Shown here one piece after another: positions 25,850 to 33,324 of a DNA stretch of 64,000 nucleotides. Each line of letters opens with the position of its first letter. Positions within the stretch are counted from its first letter, which is position 1. The stretch is from an uncultured Lachnospiraceae bacterium (GTDB lineage Bacteria > Bacillota > Clostridia > Lachnospirales > Lachnospiraceae): NCBI GenBank assembly GCA_910585635.1, contig CAJUFE010000011.1:18352-82351 (forward strand). Reading direction: 5' to 3'. The position numbers were made by a program, and so were the translations under genes. A model generated the notes under the pieces. The model searched no databases and had not been told where the DNA came from. It was given only the letters and a program-made list of their open reading frames with translations.

Positions 25850-26661
25850 GTCTGATACTATGCCGTATGGAGCCGGTAAAACATCCTTTTGAGGTCCCGG
25901 AGCTGGGAGTGAAGCTCTACTCCTCCCAGGAGCTCTGCTATGTGATCTATGAAAACCCGCTGCTGGTGATGGACGATTTCGTGGATTACCGCCTGATCCA
26001 GTTCATCCAGGAGGATCTGGGCATGGAGTTCCTGGCCAGAAAGCTGGAAAACTGGAAAAAGAGCGGAGAAAATCCCGATAATATGCTGCTTTTGATCTTA
26101 TCGGAGTGTCCATACTATACCGCCGCCGAAGTGACCCGCTATCGCCAGCGGCTGATCCAGTTGCGCAAGAAGCATCCGGCGGAATATTGGAAGGAGAAGG
26201 CCGATCTTTTGGCCGAACGGAAGCAGTACGGGAAGGCGATCCCCTTATACGAAAAGCTTTTGGAGATGGACAAGGACAGGGTGGTGGACGATCTGTTCCG
26301 CAGCCGGGTCTGGATCTGCCTGGGCGCCTGCCAGGCCAGGATGTTCCAGTTCGAAAAGGCCTGCCAGTCCTACGAAAAAGCCTATGCCTGCAACAACCAG
26401 GACAAGGAGATCCCGGAGCAGATCTACTACCTGAAAGCTTTTTCCCCGGAGCTCACCCTGTCACAGCGGTGCCAGGATATGCTGGAGGACGCCGACCAGG
26501 AAGCCTGGGAAGCCAAGATCGCCGTGGCCAGAAAGAAGGGGCAGGGCTCTGAGGCCGTGAAGGAGCTGGACGAGCTGTTCACGAAAGATCCGGTAAAGCG
26601 GCTGGCCGGAGCAGCCGCCATGGTACAGCAGTGGAAGCAGGAGTATAGAAATATGATCTAG
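25846..26661 (+). CDS. TPR-like protein of the DUF5717/DUF5716 operon
   Basis: 271 residues, soluble. The N-terminal 110 residues include VKHPFEVPELGVKLYSSQELCYVIYENP. The C-terminal part has TPR-like helix pairs: DLLAERKQYGKAIPLYEKLLEM then RSRVWICLGACQARMFQFEKACQSYEKAYACN, which match the spacing and small-residue pattern of tetratricopeptide repeats. Overlap with the preceding stop (ATGA) indicates translational coupling, so it most likely works with the DUF5716 protein. No enzymatic motif. A strong terminator follows within 15 bases, closing the three-gene unit. Confidence 0.75.
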   Translation: MSLILCRMEPVKHPFEVPELGVKLYSSQELCYVIYENPLLVMDDFVDYRLIQFIQEDLGMEFLARKLENWKKSGENPDNMLLLILSECPYYTAAEVTRYRQRLIQLRKKHPAEYWKEKADLLAERKQYGKAIPLYEKLLEMDKDRVVDDLFRSRVWICLGACQARMFQFEKACQSYEKAYACNNQDKEIPEQIYYLKAFSPELTLSQRCQDMLEDADQEAWEAKIAVARKKGQGSEAVKELDELFTKDPVKRLAGAAAMVQQWKQEYRNMI

Positions 26662-26674
26662 CCATGAGCAGTGC

Positions 26675-26740
26675 GGAAAAGCCCAGCCACAGGGACGGGG
26701 ACGTGCTCGCACGGATCCGTCCCTGTGGCTGGGCTTTTCC
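26675..26740 (+). terminator. Strong bidirectional intrinsic terminator
   Basis: A 24-bp perfect stem: 26675-26698 (begins GGAAAAGCCCAGCC) and 26717-26740 (ends GGCTGGGCTTTTCC), with an 18-base loop. It ends the DUF5717 operon. Confidence 0.9.
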
Positions 26741-26756
26741 ATAGGGCGAAGCCCGT

Positions 26757-26788
26757 CATCCCGGTGTCGCTAAAGCGACATCGGGATG
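26757..26788 (+). repeat. Second hairpin upstream of the Nudix gene
   Basis: CATCCCGGTGTCGCT (26757-26771) pairs with AGCGACATCGGGATG (26774-26788) with one mismatch and a 2-base loop. No T-run follows, so it is a leader structure rather than a terminator. Confidence 0.5.
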
Positions 26789-26844
26789 CAGCACTGCAGG
26801 ATGGCGGTAGAGGACGCGATAGGATGTGACAGGAGGCGATAGTC

Positions 26845-27339
26845 ATGAAGTTTGTACATTGTCCCCAGTGCGGGACAAAGCTGATCAAGAAGGAGATCGG
26901 GGATGAGGGCCTGGTCCCCTACTGTGAGGCCTGCGGGCGGCCCTGGTTCGATATGCCTTATGCCTGCACGATCACCCTGGTGATCAATGAATATGATGAA
27001 GTAGCCCTGCTCCGCCAGGGCTATGTCTCTGCGGAGCATTATGTATGCGTGGCAGGGTATATCAAGTGCGGGGAGAGCGCCGAGGAGACGGCGGTCCGGG
27101 AGGTAAAGGAGGAGCTGGGCCTTACGGTGGAGCATATCCGGTATACCAGGAGCTACTATTTTGAGAAAAAGGATATGCTGATGCTGGCCTTCGAGGCCCA
27201 TGTGAAGAAGGAGGAGTTCCATCTCTCAGGAGAGGTGGACCAGGCCAAGTGGATGACCTTCGAGGAGGCACATCCTAAGATGCGGCCGGGGAGCGTGGCG
27301 ATCCAGCTGTTGGAGCGGTATTTTGCGGGGAAGCGATGA
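26845..27339 (+). CDS. Nudix hydrolase with N-terminal zinc ribbon (NudC-like)
   Basis: 164 residues. Cys6, Cys9, Cys27 and Cys30 form a zinc ribbon (CPQC...CEAC). The Nudix box at 71-93 fits G-x5-E-x7-R-E-x2-E-E-x-G: GYIKCGE, seven residues, then REVKEELGL. The architecture is that of compact NADH pyrophosphatase-like (NudC-type) proteins that hydrolyse NDP-X substrates with Mg2+. The N-terminal domain of true NudC is absent, so the substrate is uncertain. GGAGGCGATAGTC precedes ATG 26845. Confidence 0.88.
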   Translation: MKFVHCPQCGTKLIKKEIGDEGLVPYCEACGRPWFDMPYACTITLVINEYDEVALLRQGYVSAEHYVCVAGYIKCGESAEETAVREVKEELGLTVEHIRYTRSYYFEKKDMLMLAFEAHVKKEEFHLSGEVDQAKWMTFEEAHPKMRPGSVAIQLLERYFAGKR

Positions 27340-27500
27340 AAAGCGTTGATGGCCTTGGGTCCAGGGCTGTGAGGGTCGCGAGGGGGCCGCAGAGGCAGGG
27401 CTATGTTGTTGGAGGGCTGGGGAAGATCTGGATGATCTGGGATATAGTTTTGTATGAGCTGTATGATCTATAAGATCTATGGTAGGGATGGAGGGAAAAG

Positions 27501-27683
27501 GTGGCGGAGACGGGGAGCTGTGATAGCTGTGCGTATTATGGGTATGATGAGGACGACGAGGCATATTATTGCATGGTGGATATGGATGAGGATGAGCTGG
27601 GGCGGCTTTTGACCGATCGGCGTTATCAGTGTCCTTATTACCGGTCGGACGATGAGTATAAGATCGTGCGGAGGCAGATGTGA
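27501..27683 (+). CDS. DUF6472 family small cysteine-containing acidic protein
   Basis: 60 residues with CDSCAYYGYDEDDEAYYC and a later CPYY, a four-cysteine pattern suggesting a small zinc or metal site. The composition is strongly acidic in the middle (DMDEDELG), with a basic end. It matches the DUF6472 family typical of Lachnospiraceae. The start is GTG at 27501, well placed after ATGGAGGGAAAAG. Function unknown. It stands alone between the Nudix and YbaK-like genes. Confidence 0.75.
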   Translation: MAETGSCDSCAYYGYDEDDEAYYCMVDMDEDELGRLLTDRRYQCPYYRSDDEYKIVRRQM

Positions 27684-27820
27684 GGTAACCGTTCAGATAG
27701 GTCTGCGCATTTGCTGCGCTGACCGTATGAAAGCATGGTGGCCACAAGCATACGGCCCATCGCGTAGCGATCTTCAATGGCTGGATGCCGTAACCGTTCA
27801 AGGTACTTGAAGGGTTACGA
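27684..27820 (+). repeat. Intergenic hairpins with GTAACCGTTCA motifs
   Basis: The stretch opens with GTAACCGTTCAG and later has a 29-nt inverted repeat at 27790-27818 (GTAACCGTTCAAG, loop GTA, CTTGAAGGGTTAC). In between, CCGTATG and CATACGG form another inverted pair. GTAACCGTTCAG also occurs at the right end of repeat element A (from 20849), suggesting shared origin. The remainder up to 27934 is leader sequence without recognisable sites except the next RBS. Confidence 0.5.
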
Positions 27821-27934
27821 TATGAGGGCAGATGGAGGGATCGAGTGCTTTAGGCTGCTTTGGTGGGATGTGATGACGCGCCGCTGTTGGGCGTGTGGAG
27901 GATCGATAGTATAGGGAAAAGGAGATGGAGAACG

Positions 27935-28405
27935 ATGGCATTTGACAGGGCGAAGGCCTATCTGGAGGGGTATGGTCTGGGGGACCGGATCCATGAGTTC
28001 GCGGTGTCCAGCGCGACGGTGGAGCTGGCGGCCCAGGCGGTGGGATGCGAGCCGGCCAGGATCGCGAAGAGTCTGTCTTTTTTAGTGGACGGGAAGGCGG
28101 TGCTGATCATCGCGGCCGGTGACGCGAAGGTGGATAACCACAAATATAAGGAGATGTTCCATACCAAGGCAAAGATGCTCTCGGCGGACGAGGTGCTGGA
28201 GCTGGTGGGACATGGAGTGGGGGGCGTCTGCCCCTTTGGCGTGAAGGAGGGCGTCCGGGTGTTCCTGGATGAGTCCCTGAAACGGTTCGATATCGTGTAT
28301 CCAGCCTGCGGCAGCAGCAACAGCGCGGTGGAGCTGACGATCGCCCAATTGGAACAGTGCTCCGGGTATGAGCAGTGGGTGGATGTGTGCAAGGGGTGGC
28401 AGTAG
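27935..28405 (+). CDS. YbaK/EbsC-type aminoacyl-tRNA deacylase
   Basis: 156 residues of the YbaK/ProX trans-editing fold, which hydrolyses misacylated tRNA such as Cys-tRNA(Pro). The conserved lysine lies in RIAKSLSFLVDG; the GVGGVCPFG loop and the FDIVYPACGSSNSAVELT segment are characteristic. The start at 27935 (MAFDRAKAYL) follows AAAAGGAGATGGAGAACG; an in-frame upstream ATG at 27860 would add 25 unrelated residues. The gene ends at an intrinsic terminator. Confidence 0.9.
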   Translation: MAFDRAKAYLEGYGLGDRIHEFAVSSATVELAAQAVGCEPARIAKSLSFLVDGKAVLIIAAGDAKVDNHKYKEMFHTKAKMLSADEVLELVGHGVGGVCPFGVKEGVRVFLDESLKRFDIVYPACGSSNSAVELTIAQLEQCSGYEQWVDVCKGWQ

Positions 28406-28430
28406 AGGAGATGCGCAGGACAAAAGACTA

Positions 28431-28472
28431 AAGACCTGCGGAGCGTTATAGAGAGGGCTCCACAGGTCTTTT
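28431..28472 (+). terminator. Intrinsic terminator after the deacylase gene
   Basis: AAGACCTGCGGAGC (28431-28444) pairs with GGCTCCACAGGTCTT (28456-28470) with one small interruption, followed by TTTT. Confidence 0.8.
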
Positions 28473-28559
28473 GGAGCATTGGGCGCGACCGCTGCTGTAT
28501 CGATGTCCTTACATCCCTTGCCCGTCAGAAGATCATATGGCAGGGTCTGCCAGAGCAGA

Positions 28560-29606
28560 TCATTGGAGAGCGGCAAGCTGAGCTTTTAGGTCAGCGATAG
28601 TCTGCTCGTTTTGTGCGATGGTCTGTTCGTTTTGTGCGATGGTCTGTTCGTTTTGTGCGATAGTCTGCTCTTGTTGCGAGATCGTCTGCTTATACTCATC
28701 GACCTGCTCCTGCATCTCGTCGATCATGTACATCACGGTATTGTGATCGAGCGTAGCTAATTCTTTGGAATACATCTTCATCACCTTCCCTATATCAAGA
28801 CATAGATCATAAATTTGTTGGTACATGTCCTTGAACATGGGATAGTGGGTGATCAGTTCATCGATCCGCGCGGGTTCAGTGAAACTCAAGAAAGCCAGCC
28901 ATGCTTCAAGGTCTGTTCCTATAGGTCTATTCTCCATGTTTTTTCGATAGATGTCAAGAGGGATCAGGATATATTCCTGTAGAAGATCGATGGTCAGGCC
29001 AGTGTCGGACTGCTGCTTGAACCGATGGATCCATTGCCCAGGGAATGCATGGAACTCTGCGGTGGAATGCTCGAAAAATACGATCGTGTATACCGGTTTG
29101 ATATCCCGATAGCTAAATTTCTTGCCTTTTTCGCCGTGGACCCGCTTATACTGCCGCAGGAGATGGTCGGAGGAATAGCAGGCGCAGCGTTGGCCGGGAA
29201 AAGCGTACCCGATCTTCTGTACTTCCACATCGCACAGGCTCCCGTCCTCCATCTGGACCATGATGTCGGTGTAGAGCAAGGAAGATTCCGCACCGAGGCG
29301 TACGGAGTCATTAGGGAGCGCTTTTAAGACCGTGACCTTTCGCTCCAGGAGCAGGGACAGGAGCCGGGAGAGACGTTCCGGGGCGCCCTCGGGGTTGAAG
29401 ATCTCCTTGAAGATCCCATCATAGAGGATGGTCATCCCCTTTTTGCCGGAGCATTGTTTGAGGAAATCCTCCTGGGAGGCCGGATCCCATCCGGCGAAGA
29501 GGCTTTCAAGATCGGGATGGGACGCGATGATCTGGCGCAGCGCTGCCTGGGTGCGGATGGAGGGGAAATGCTCCGCCAAAGATACGGTTTGTGTGCTTTT
29601 GGTCAT
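28560..29606 (-). CDS. Rpn family PD-(D/E)XK recombination-promoting nuclease/putative transposase
   Basis: 348 residues. The nuclease core is visible as Asp114 in YTDIMVQMED and Glu128-x-Gln130 in CDVEVQK, the D...ExQ form of the PD-(D/E)XK site. It is preceded by FKEIFNPEGAPERLSRLLS, typical of Rpn proteins. The C-terminal end is a coiled coil made of heptads EQTIAQN repeated about four times, encoded by a 21-bp minisatellite (28596-28679). Rpn proteins stimulate DNA recombination and have transposase ancestry. ATG 29606 follows AAAGGAGATACCACCT. A related gene is at 47821-48867. Confidence 0.85.
   Translation of the reverse strand: MTKSTQTVSLAEHFPSIRTQAALRQIIASHPDLESLFAGWDPASQEDFLKQCSGKKGMTILYDGIFKEIFNPEGAPERLSRLLSLLLERKVTVLKALPNDSVRLGAESSLLYTDIMVQMEDGSLCDVEVQKIGYAFPGQRCACYSSDHLLRQYKRVHGEKGKKFSYRDIKPVYTIVFFEHSTAEFHAFPGQWIHRFKQQSDTGLTIDLLQEYILIPLDIYRKNMENRPIGTDLEAWLAFLSFTEPARIDELITHYPMFKDMYQQIYDLCLDIGKVMKMYSKELATLDHNTVMYMIDEMQEQVDEYKQTISQQEQTIAQNEQTIAQNEQTIAQNEQTIADLKAQLAALQ
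28596..28679 (-). repeat. 21-bp in-frame tandem repeat encoding coiled-coil heptads
   Basis: Four units at 28596, 28617, 28638 and 28659, each 21 bases, e.g. GATGGTCTGTTCGTTTTGTG plus C. Two central copies are identical. Each unit encodes one heptad (EQTIAQN). Confidence 0.85.
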
Positions 29607-29890
29607 AGGTGGTATCTCCTTTTCTCTTTTTATCAGTCGTGTTTTGGGTCCTCGTCGCTCGTGATCGTTGTTTCAAAGGTGTTTTACTGAGGGGCTGGCA
29701 GGTGGCTGTTTGCGATCATCACGTTTTACGCAAAGAGCATGATGCCGTAGGGTCAGCGCAGAGGATGTCCAAGGGTCGTGCTTATCTGATCGGTTACATT
29801 AGCATACCACAAAATGGAAAAAATTGCAAGATAAATTACAAAATATGTAAAAATGGTCGTTTTCGAGTCTGCAAAGGAGGTTGGTGAGCT

Positions 29891-30811
29891 TTGGAGGATA
29901 TGGCACCGGTCTTGATGGAATGTTTTCATTTTGTACTGGCGATCGCGATGGGCTTCTTTTTGAAGCAAGCCGGTGTTTTTAAAAAGGCGGACGGGGATGT
30001 GCTGTCCAAGGTGATCGTCTACATCACCCTTCCCTGCGCGGTCTTGAACGGAGCAAATACAGTCCATATATCGTCCTTAACTCTGCTGATGATCGGCCTG
30101 GCATTTGCCTGCAACCTGCTGCTGGCGGGGCTGGGCTATCTGGCGTCCGGGAAGGCGGATCCAAGGACCCGCGCCGCCTACATGATCAATGCCGCCGGGT
30201 ACAATGTGGGGAGTGTGGCCCTCCCCTTCGTGCAGACCTTTTTCCCTGGCGCAGGTGTGGCCTATCTGTGCATGTTCGACGCGGGGAACGCGGTCATGGG
30301 ACTGGGCGGGATCTATTCCATAGCCGACTCTGTGGCTTGCGGGGAGAAGCGGCTGGATCTGAAACGGTTGATCAGGACCTTATCGAAGTCGGTGTGCTTT
30401 GATACCTATATGGCGATCTTTGTCCTGTCTCTTTTTCATCTGGAATTACCGGCGGTGGTGCGGGGCGCGGCGGAGATGATGGGAAAGGGGAACGCGTTCC
30501 TGACCATGCTGATGATCGGGATCATGCTGGAGGTCCGGATCCCGAGGGAGGAGCTGCGGGATGGGTGTGTGGTCCTGGGGCTGCGGGTGTTTGTGAACCT
30601 GGCGCTGGGGATCCTTTTATACCGGTCCCTGCCGGTCCCGCTGCTGGCCCGGAAGGTCTTGCTGATCATCCTGGCCTGCCCGCCGGCATCGGTGGCGGTG
30701 GTCTTTACCAAGATGTGTGGGTATGAGAAGGATATGCCGGCGGTGGTCAGCTCGGTGGCATTGGCGGTGTCGCTGGTGGCGATCATGGGGGTGTTGGTGG
30801 TGGTGGGGTGA
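29891..30811 (+). CDS. AEC family transporter (auxin efflux carrier-like permease)
   Basis: 306 residues with about ten hydrophobic segments in the five-plus-five arrangement of the AEC/PIN family. The N-terminal helix (FHFVLAIAMGFFLKQAGVF), DVLSKVIVYITLPCAVL and the AAGYNVGSVALPFVQTFFP loop are typical. Substrates in bacteria are usually small organic acids such as malate. The start is TTG 29891, nine bases after AAGGAGG; the ATG at 29900 has GGAGG only two bases before it and is less likely. The AT-rich island begins about 80 bases after the stop. Confidence 0.85.
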   Translation: MEDMAPVLMECFHFVLAIAMGFFLKQAGVFKKADGDVLSKVIVYITLPCAVLNGANTVHISSLTLLMIGLAFACNLLLAGLGYLASGKADPRTRAAYMINAAGYNVGSVALPFVQTFFPGAGVAYLCMFDAGNAVMGLGGIYSIADSVACGEKRLDLKRLIRTLSKSVCFDTYMAIFVLSLFHLELPAVVRGAAEMMGKGNAFLTMLMIGIMLEVRIPREELRDGCVVLGLRVFVNLALGILLYRSLPVPLLARKVLLIILACPPASVAVVFTKMCGYEKDMPAVVSSVALAVSLVAIMGVLVVVG

Positions 30812-30932
30812 GAGGGGGGAGGTGCTCTTTTTGAGAGGAGGCTTGGGAAAGAAGATGATATTGAGAAAAATAGTTAATATGGGAGATTATGGAAAACGAT
30901 GAGAGGAAATAGGAGGAAAAGGGGGTTTATTG

Positions 30933-30961
30933 TTGACTTTTGCGAGGATTTATAGTAGTAT
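30933..30961 (+). promoter_or_regulatory. Candidate promoter of the glycan cluster
   Basis: TTGACT (30933-30938) and TAGTAT (30956-30961) with a 17-base spacer, 200 bases upstream of the first glycan gene. The 343-base gap 30812-31154 also holds the leader hairpin and the palindrome listed separately; nothing else was seen. Confidence 0.55.
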
Positions 30962-30978
30962 CGTAAACGATGAAGTAT

Positions 30979-31004
30979 AAAGGATCCTCGATGAGAGGGT
31001 CTTT
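30979..31004 (+). promoter_or_regulatory. Leader hairpin just after the glycan-cluster promoter
   Basis: AAAGGATCCTC (30979-30989) and GAGGGTCTTT (30995-31004) form about ten pairs including two wobbles, 5-base loop, no T-run. It starts about 10 bases after the expected transcription start. A processive-antitermination or attenuation role is possible but unproven. Confidence 0.4.
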
Positions 31005-31069
31005 GATTAAGACAAATAACTTCAAATAATGTTAAAATATAAAAGTTTATTGGAACTCTTTTGATATAC

Positions 31070-31092
31070 AATGTGTATCAAAGTGCATTGTC
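31070..31092 (+). promoter_or_regulatory. Palindrome in the glycan-cluster leader, possible operator
   Basis: TTTGATA...TATCAAA (31070-31076 and 31086-31092) around a 9-base centre. It lies about 70 bases before the first gene, in very AT-rich DNA. It could be an operator for a second promoter. Confidence 0.3.
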
Positions 31093-31160
31093 CAACAAAA
31101 TAAATTCAAATAATTTATATTATTAAAATAAAATAGCATAGAATAAAGAGGAAAATGCGA

Positions 31161-31631
31161 ATGAAATGGGAAGATGGCAGATTGAAAGTCTGCCTGGTAG
31201 GGTCTTCAGGTGGACATCTTACACACCTATATATGCTTAAGCCGTTTTGGCAAGATAAAGAGAGATTTTGGGTGACCTTTGATAAAGAAGATGCAAGGAG
31301 CTTGCTGGATGGAGAACGGATGCTCCCTTGTTTCTATCCAACGAACAGGAACGTGAAATCTCTTATCAAAAATACAAAGCTTGCATGGAGGATCCTTCGC
31401 AAGGAAAAACCAGATCTTGTCCTTTCTTCTGGAGCCGCAGTGGCCGTACCATTTTTTTATATTGGAAAGCTACTTGGTGCAAAGACGATCTACATAGAAG
31501 TGTTTGACCGCATTGATCGTCCCACACTTTCGGGGAGATTGGTCTATCCAGTCACAGATCGATTTATTGTGCAGTGGGAAGAGATGGAGAAGGTTTATCC
31601 CAAAGCAATGAATCTTGGAAGTATTTTCTGA
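31161..31631 (+). CDS. PssD/Alg14-like glycosyltransferase anchor subunit
   Basis: About 156 residues. Resembles the Alg14/PssD half of a split GT28-type transferase. It has VCLVGSSGGHLTHLYMLKPF at the start and KPDLVLSSGAAVAVPFFYIGKLLG in the middle, ending with the RPTLSGRLVYPVTDRFIVQWEE region. In two-component enzymes this subunit binds the membrane acceptor while the partner binds the sugar nucleotide. The partner gene follows after 16 bases, confirming the pair. I prefer ATG 31161 (GAGG nine bases upstream) over ATG 31155. It is the first gene of the AT-rich glycan cluster. Confidence 0.85.
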   Translation: MKWEDGRLKVCLVGSSGGHLTHLYMLKPFWQDKERFWVTFDKEDARSLLDGERMLPCFYPTNRNVKSLIKNTKLAWRILRKEKPDLVLSSGAAVAVPFFYIGKLLGAKTIYIEVFDRIDRPTLSGRLVYPVTDRFIVQWEEMEKVYPKAMNLGSIF

Positions 31632-31647
31632 ATAAAGGGAGCAGAGG

Positions 31648-32145
31648 ATGATATTTGTAACAGTGGGGACACATGAACAGCCATTTGACCGGCTTATAGA
31701 GTATATGGACAAGCTGGCCGCGACTATTGAAGAGGATGTAGTCATACAGTCGGGCTTTAGTACATATGTACCTCAAAATTGCACATGGAAGAAATTGTTT
31801 TCGTATACAGAGATGAATACAAATGTAGAACAGGCTAGGGTGGTCATCACGCACGGCGGTCCTTCTTCCTTCATCGCGCCACTCCAGATCGGTAAGATCC
31901 CTATTGTCGTACCTAGGAGAAAAGAATTTAATGAGCACGTGAACGATCATCAACTTAATTTTTGCAGAGAAGTTGCTAAACGCCAGAAATGTATTATTGA
32001 AGTTGAAGATGTTAAAGAACTTAAACGGATCATTGAGAAATATGATGAGATCATTATGGGAATGAAAAATGGATTAAAAAGTAATAATGAGAAATTTTGT
32101 AGAGAGCTTGCGGAAATGGTGAGGAAAATGTTCATAATGGATTAA
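31648..32145 (+). CDS. PssE/Alg13-like glycosyltransferase catalytic subunit
   Basis: 165 residues matching the C-terminal, sugar-nucleotide-binding half of GT28 enzymes. It opens MIFVTVGTHEQPFDRL and carries the conserved VVITHGGPSSFIAPLQIGKIPIVVPR loop that binds the UDP-sugar, then EHVNDHQ. With the preceding PssD/Alg14-like subunit it should add an early sugar (second residue of the repeat unit in characterised systems) to a lipid carrier at the inner membrane face. Start ATG 31648 follows AAAGGGAGCAGAGG. Confidence 0.88.
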   Translation: MIFVTVGTHEQPFDRLIEYMDKLAATIEEDVVIQSGFSTYVPQNCTWKKLFSYTEMNTNVEQARVVITHGGPSSFIAPLQIGKIPIVVPRRKEFNEHVNDHQLNFCREVAKRQKCIIEVEDVKELKRIIEKYDEIIMGMKNGLKSNNEKFCRELAEMVRKMFIMD

Positions 32146-32175
32146 GTTATAAAGAGCGACCAAGTGAGGTACAGT

Positions 32176-33264
32176 ATGAAAATAGTCATAGATCTGACAG
32201 CATTATCCTATCATATGACAGGAATAGAACGATTTGCATTATGTGTTACACAAGAAATGTTAAGACAAGATGATACAAATGATTATATATTGGTATTTAG
32301 AGACACGATCTATAAGGATTTAAAGGATCATATTGATGAAAAACGGATAAGAGCCAGGATCATCCATGGAAATAATAAATTACTTTTTTTTCAGATGATT
32401 CTGCCATTTGAATTATACCGTATAAAAGCAGATGTCTTTCTGTTTTTTGCATTTCCATCGCCTCTTTTATTTAGAGGAAAAAGGATTTATAATACCATCC
32501 ACGATATGGGCAGATGGGATAAGCCTGTCGGTGAAAAACCTATCGCTATCTTTTATTTCAAGACTTCAGAGAAAAACGGGATTTTAGTTTCTGAAAAGGT
32601 TTTTACAGTTTCTTGCTATTCAAAAAAGCGGATAGTGGATATCACAGGGGTGCCTGATGATAAAGTTGAAGTCGTGTATAATGGCGTTACAAAGAAGATA
32701 ACAGATAGTGCAGTGCTATATGAAGATGTAAAAAAGAAATATGGATTACCGGAAAGATATATTTTATTTTTGTCAACGCTCCAGCCCAGAAAGAATCTTG
32801 CATTGTTGTTAGATGCATATTCAGAAATAAAGGAAAAGGTCGATTATGGACTTGTTTTGGTTGGGAGAAATGGATGGGAGGTAGACGATCTTCTGAAAAA
32901 ATATAGCTTGGATAAGGATATCATTGTTACGGGTTATGTTTCAGATGAAGAAATAGCAAAAATATATCAGAATGCAAAATGTTTCGTCTTTCCTACGTTG
33001 TATGAAGGGTTTGGGATCCCTCCAGTGGAAGCGTTAGCAATGGGGTGTCCAGTCATCTCGTCAGATTCATCGTGCATGAAAGAGATCCTGATGGAGCAAG
33101 CGATCTATTTTGAAGACAATAATAAAGAGAGATTGACAGATCTGCTTGTAAATCTTGAAACATTTGTAGATAAGATGCCGCGAGAACTAAATGATTTTCA
33201 AAAAGTTAATTTTGATTATAGAGAATCTGCAAGAAAAGTATTGAAGACGCTCGAGAATGGCTGA
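32176..33264 (+). CDS. GT4 family glycosyltransferase
   Basis: 362-residue GT-B retaining transferase. MKIVIDLTALSYHMTGIERF is the N-terminal glycine/acceptor region. The C-terminal donor site shows LFLSTLQPRKNLALLLDAY, GRNGWEVDDLL, VTGYVSDEEIAKIYQNAKCFVFPTLYEGFGIPPVEALAMGCPV, the last containing the E-x7-E motif. ATG 32176 is preferred after GTGAGG; a GTG at 32164 is also in frame. It probably transfers a mannose, rhamnose or similar sugar to the growing lipid-linked unit. Confidence 0.9.
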   Translation: MKIVIDLTALSYHMTGIERFALCVTQEMLRQDDTNDYILVFRDTIYKDLKDHIDEKRIRARIIHGNNKLLFFQMILPFELYRIKADVFLFFAFPSPLLFRGKRIYNTIHDMGRWDKPVGEKPIAIFYFKTSEKNGILVSEKVFTVSCYSKKRIVDITGVPDDKVEVVYNGVTKKITDSAVLYEDVKKKYGLPERYILFLSTLQPRKNLALLLDAYSEIKEKVDYGLVLVGRNGWEVDDLLKKYSLDKDIIVTGYVSDEEIAKIYQNAKCFVFPTLYEGFGIPPVEALAMGCPVISSDSSCMKEILMEQAIYFEDNNKERLTDLLVNLETFVDKMPRELNDFQKVNFDYRESARKVLKTLENG

Positions 33265-33324
33265 GCTTTTATTGATCATATGATGTGATCAGCTAATATT
33301 TTGTAAAAAATGTGTGAGGGATTT

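Noticed and set aside
28596..28679. Second tandem array resembling a CRISPR
   Set aside because: 21-bp head-to-tail units without spacers that encode coiled-coil heptads.
29607..29890. Possible small gene in the gap between the Rpn and AEC genes
   Set aside because: Only short frames without ribosome binding sites; the gap is just a divergent promoter region with an AT-rich segment near 29800-29860.
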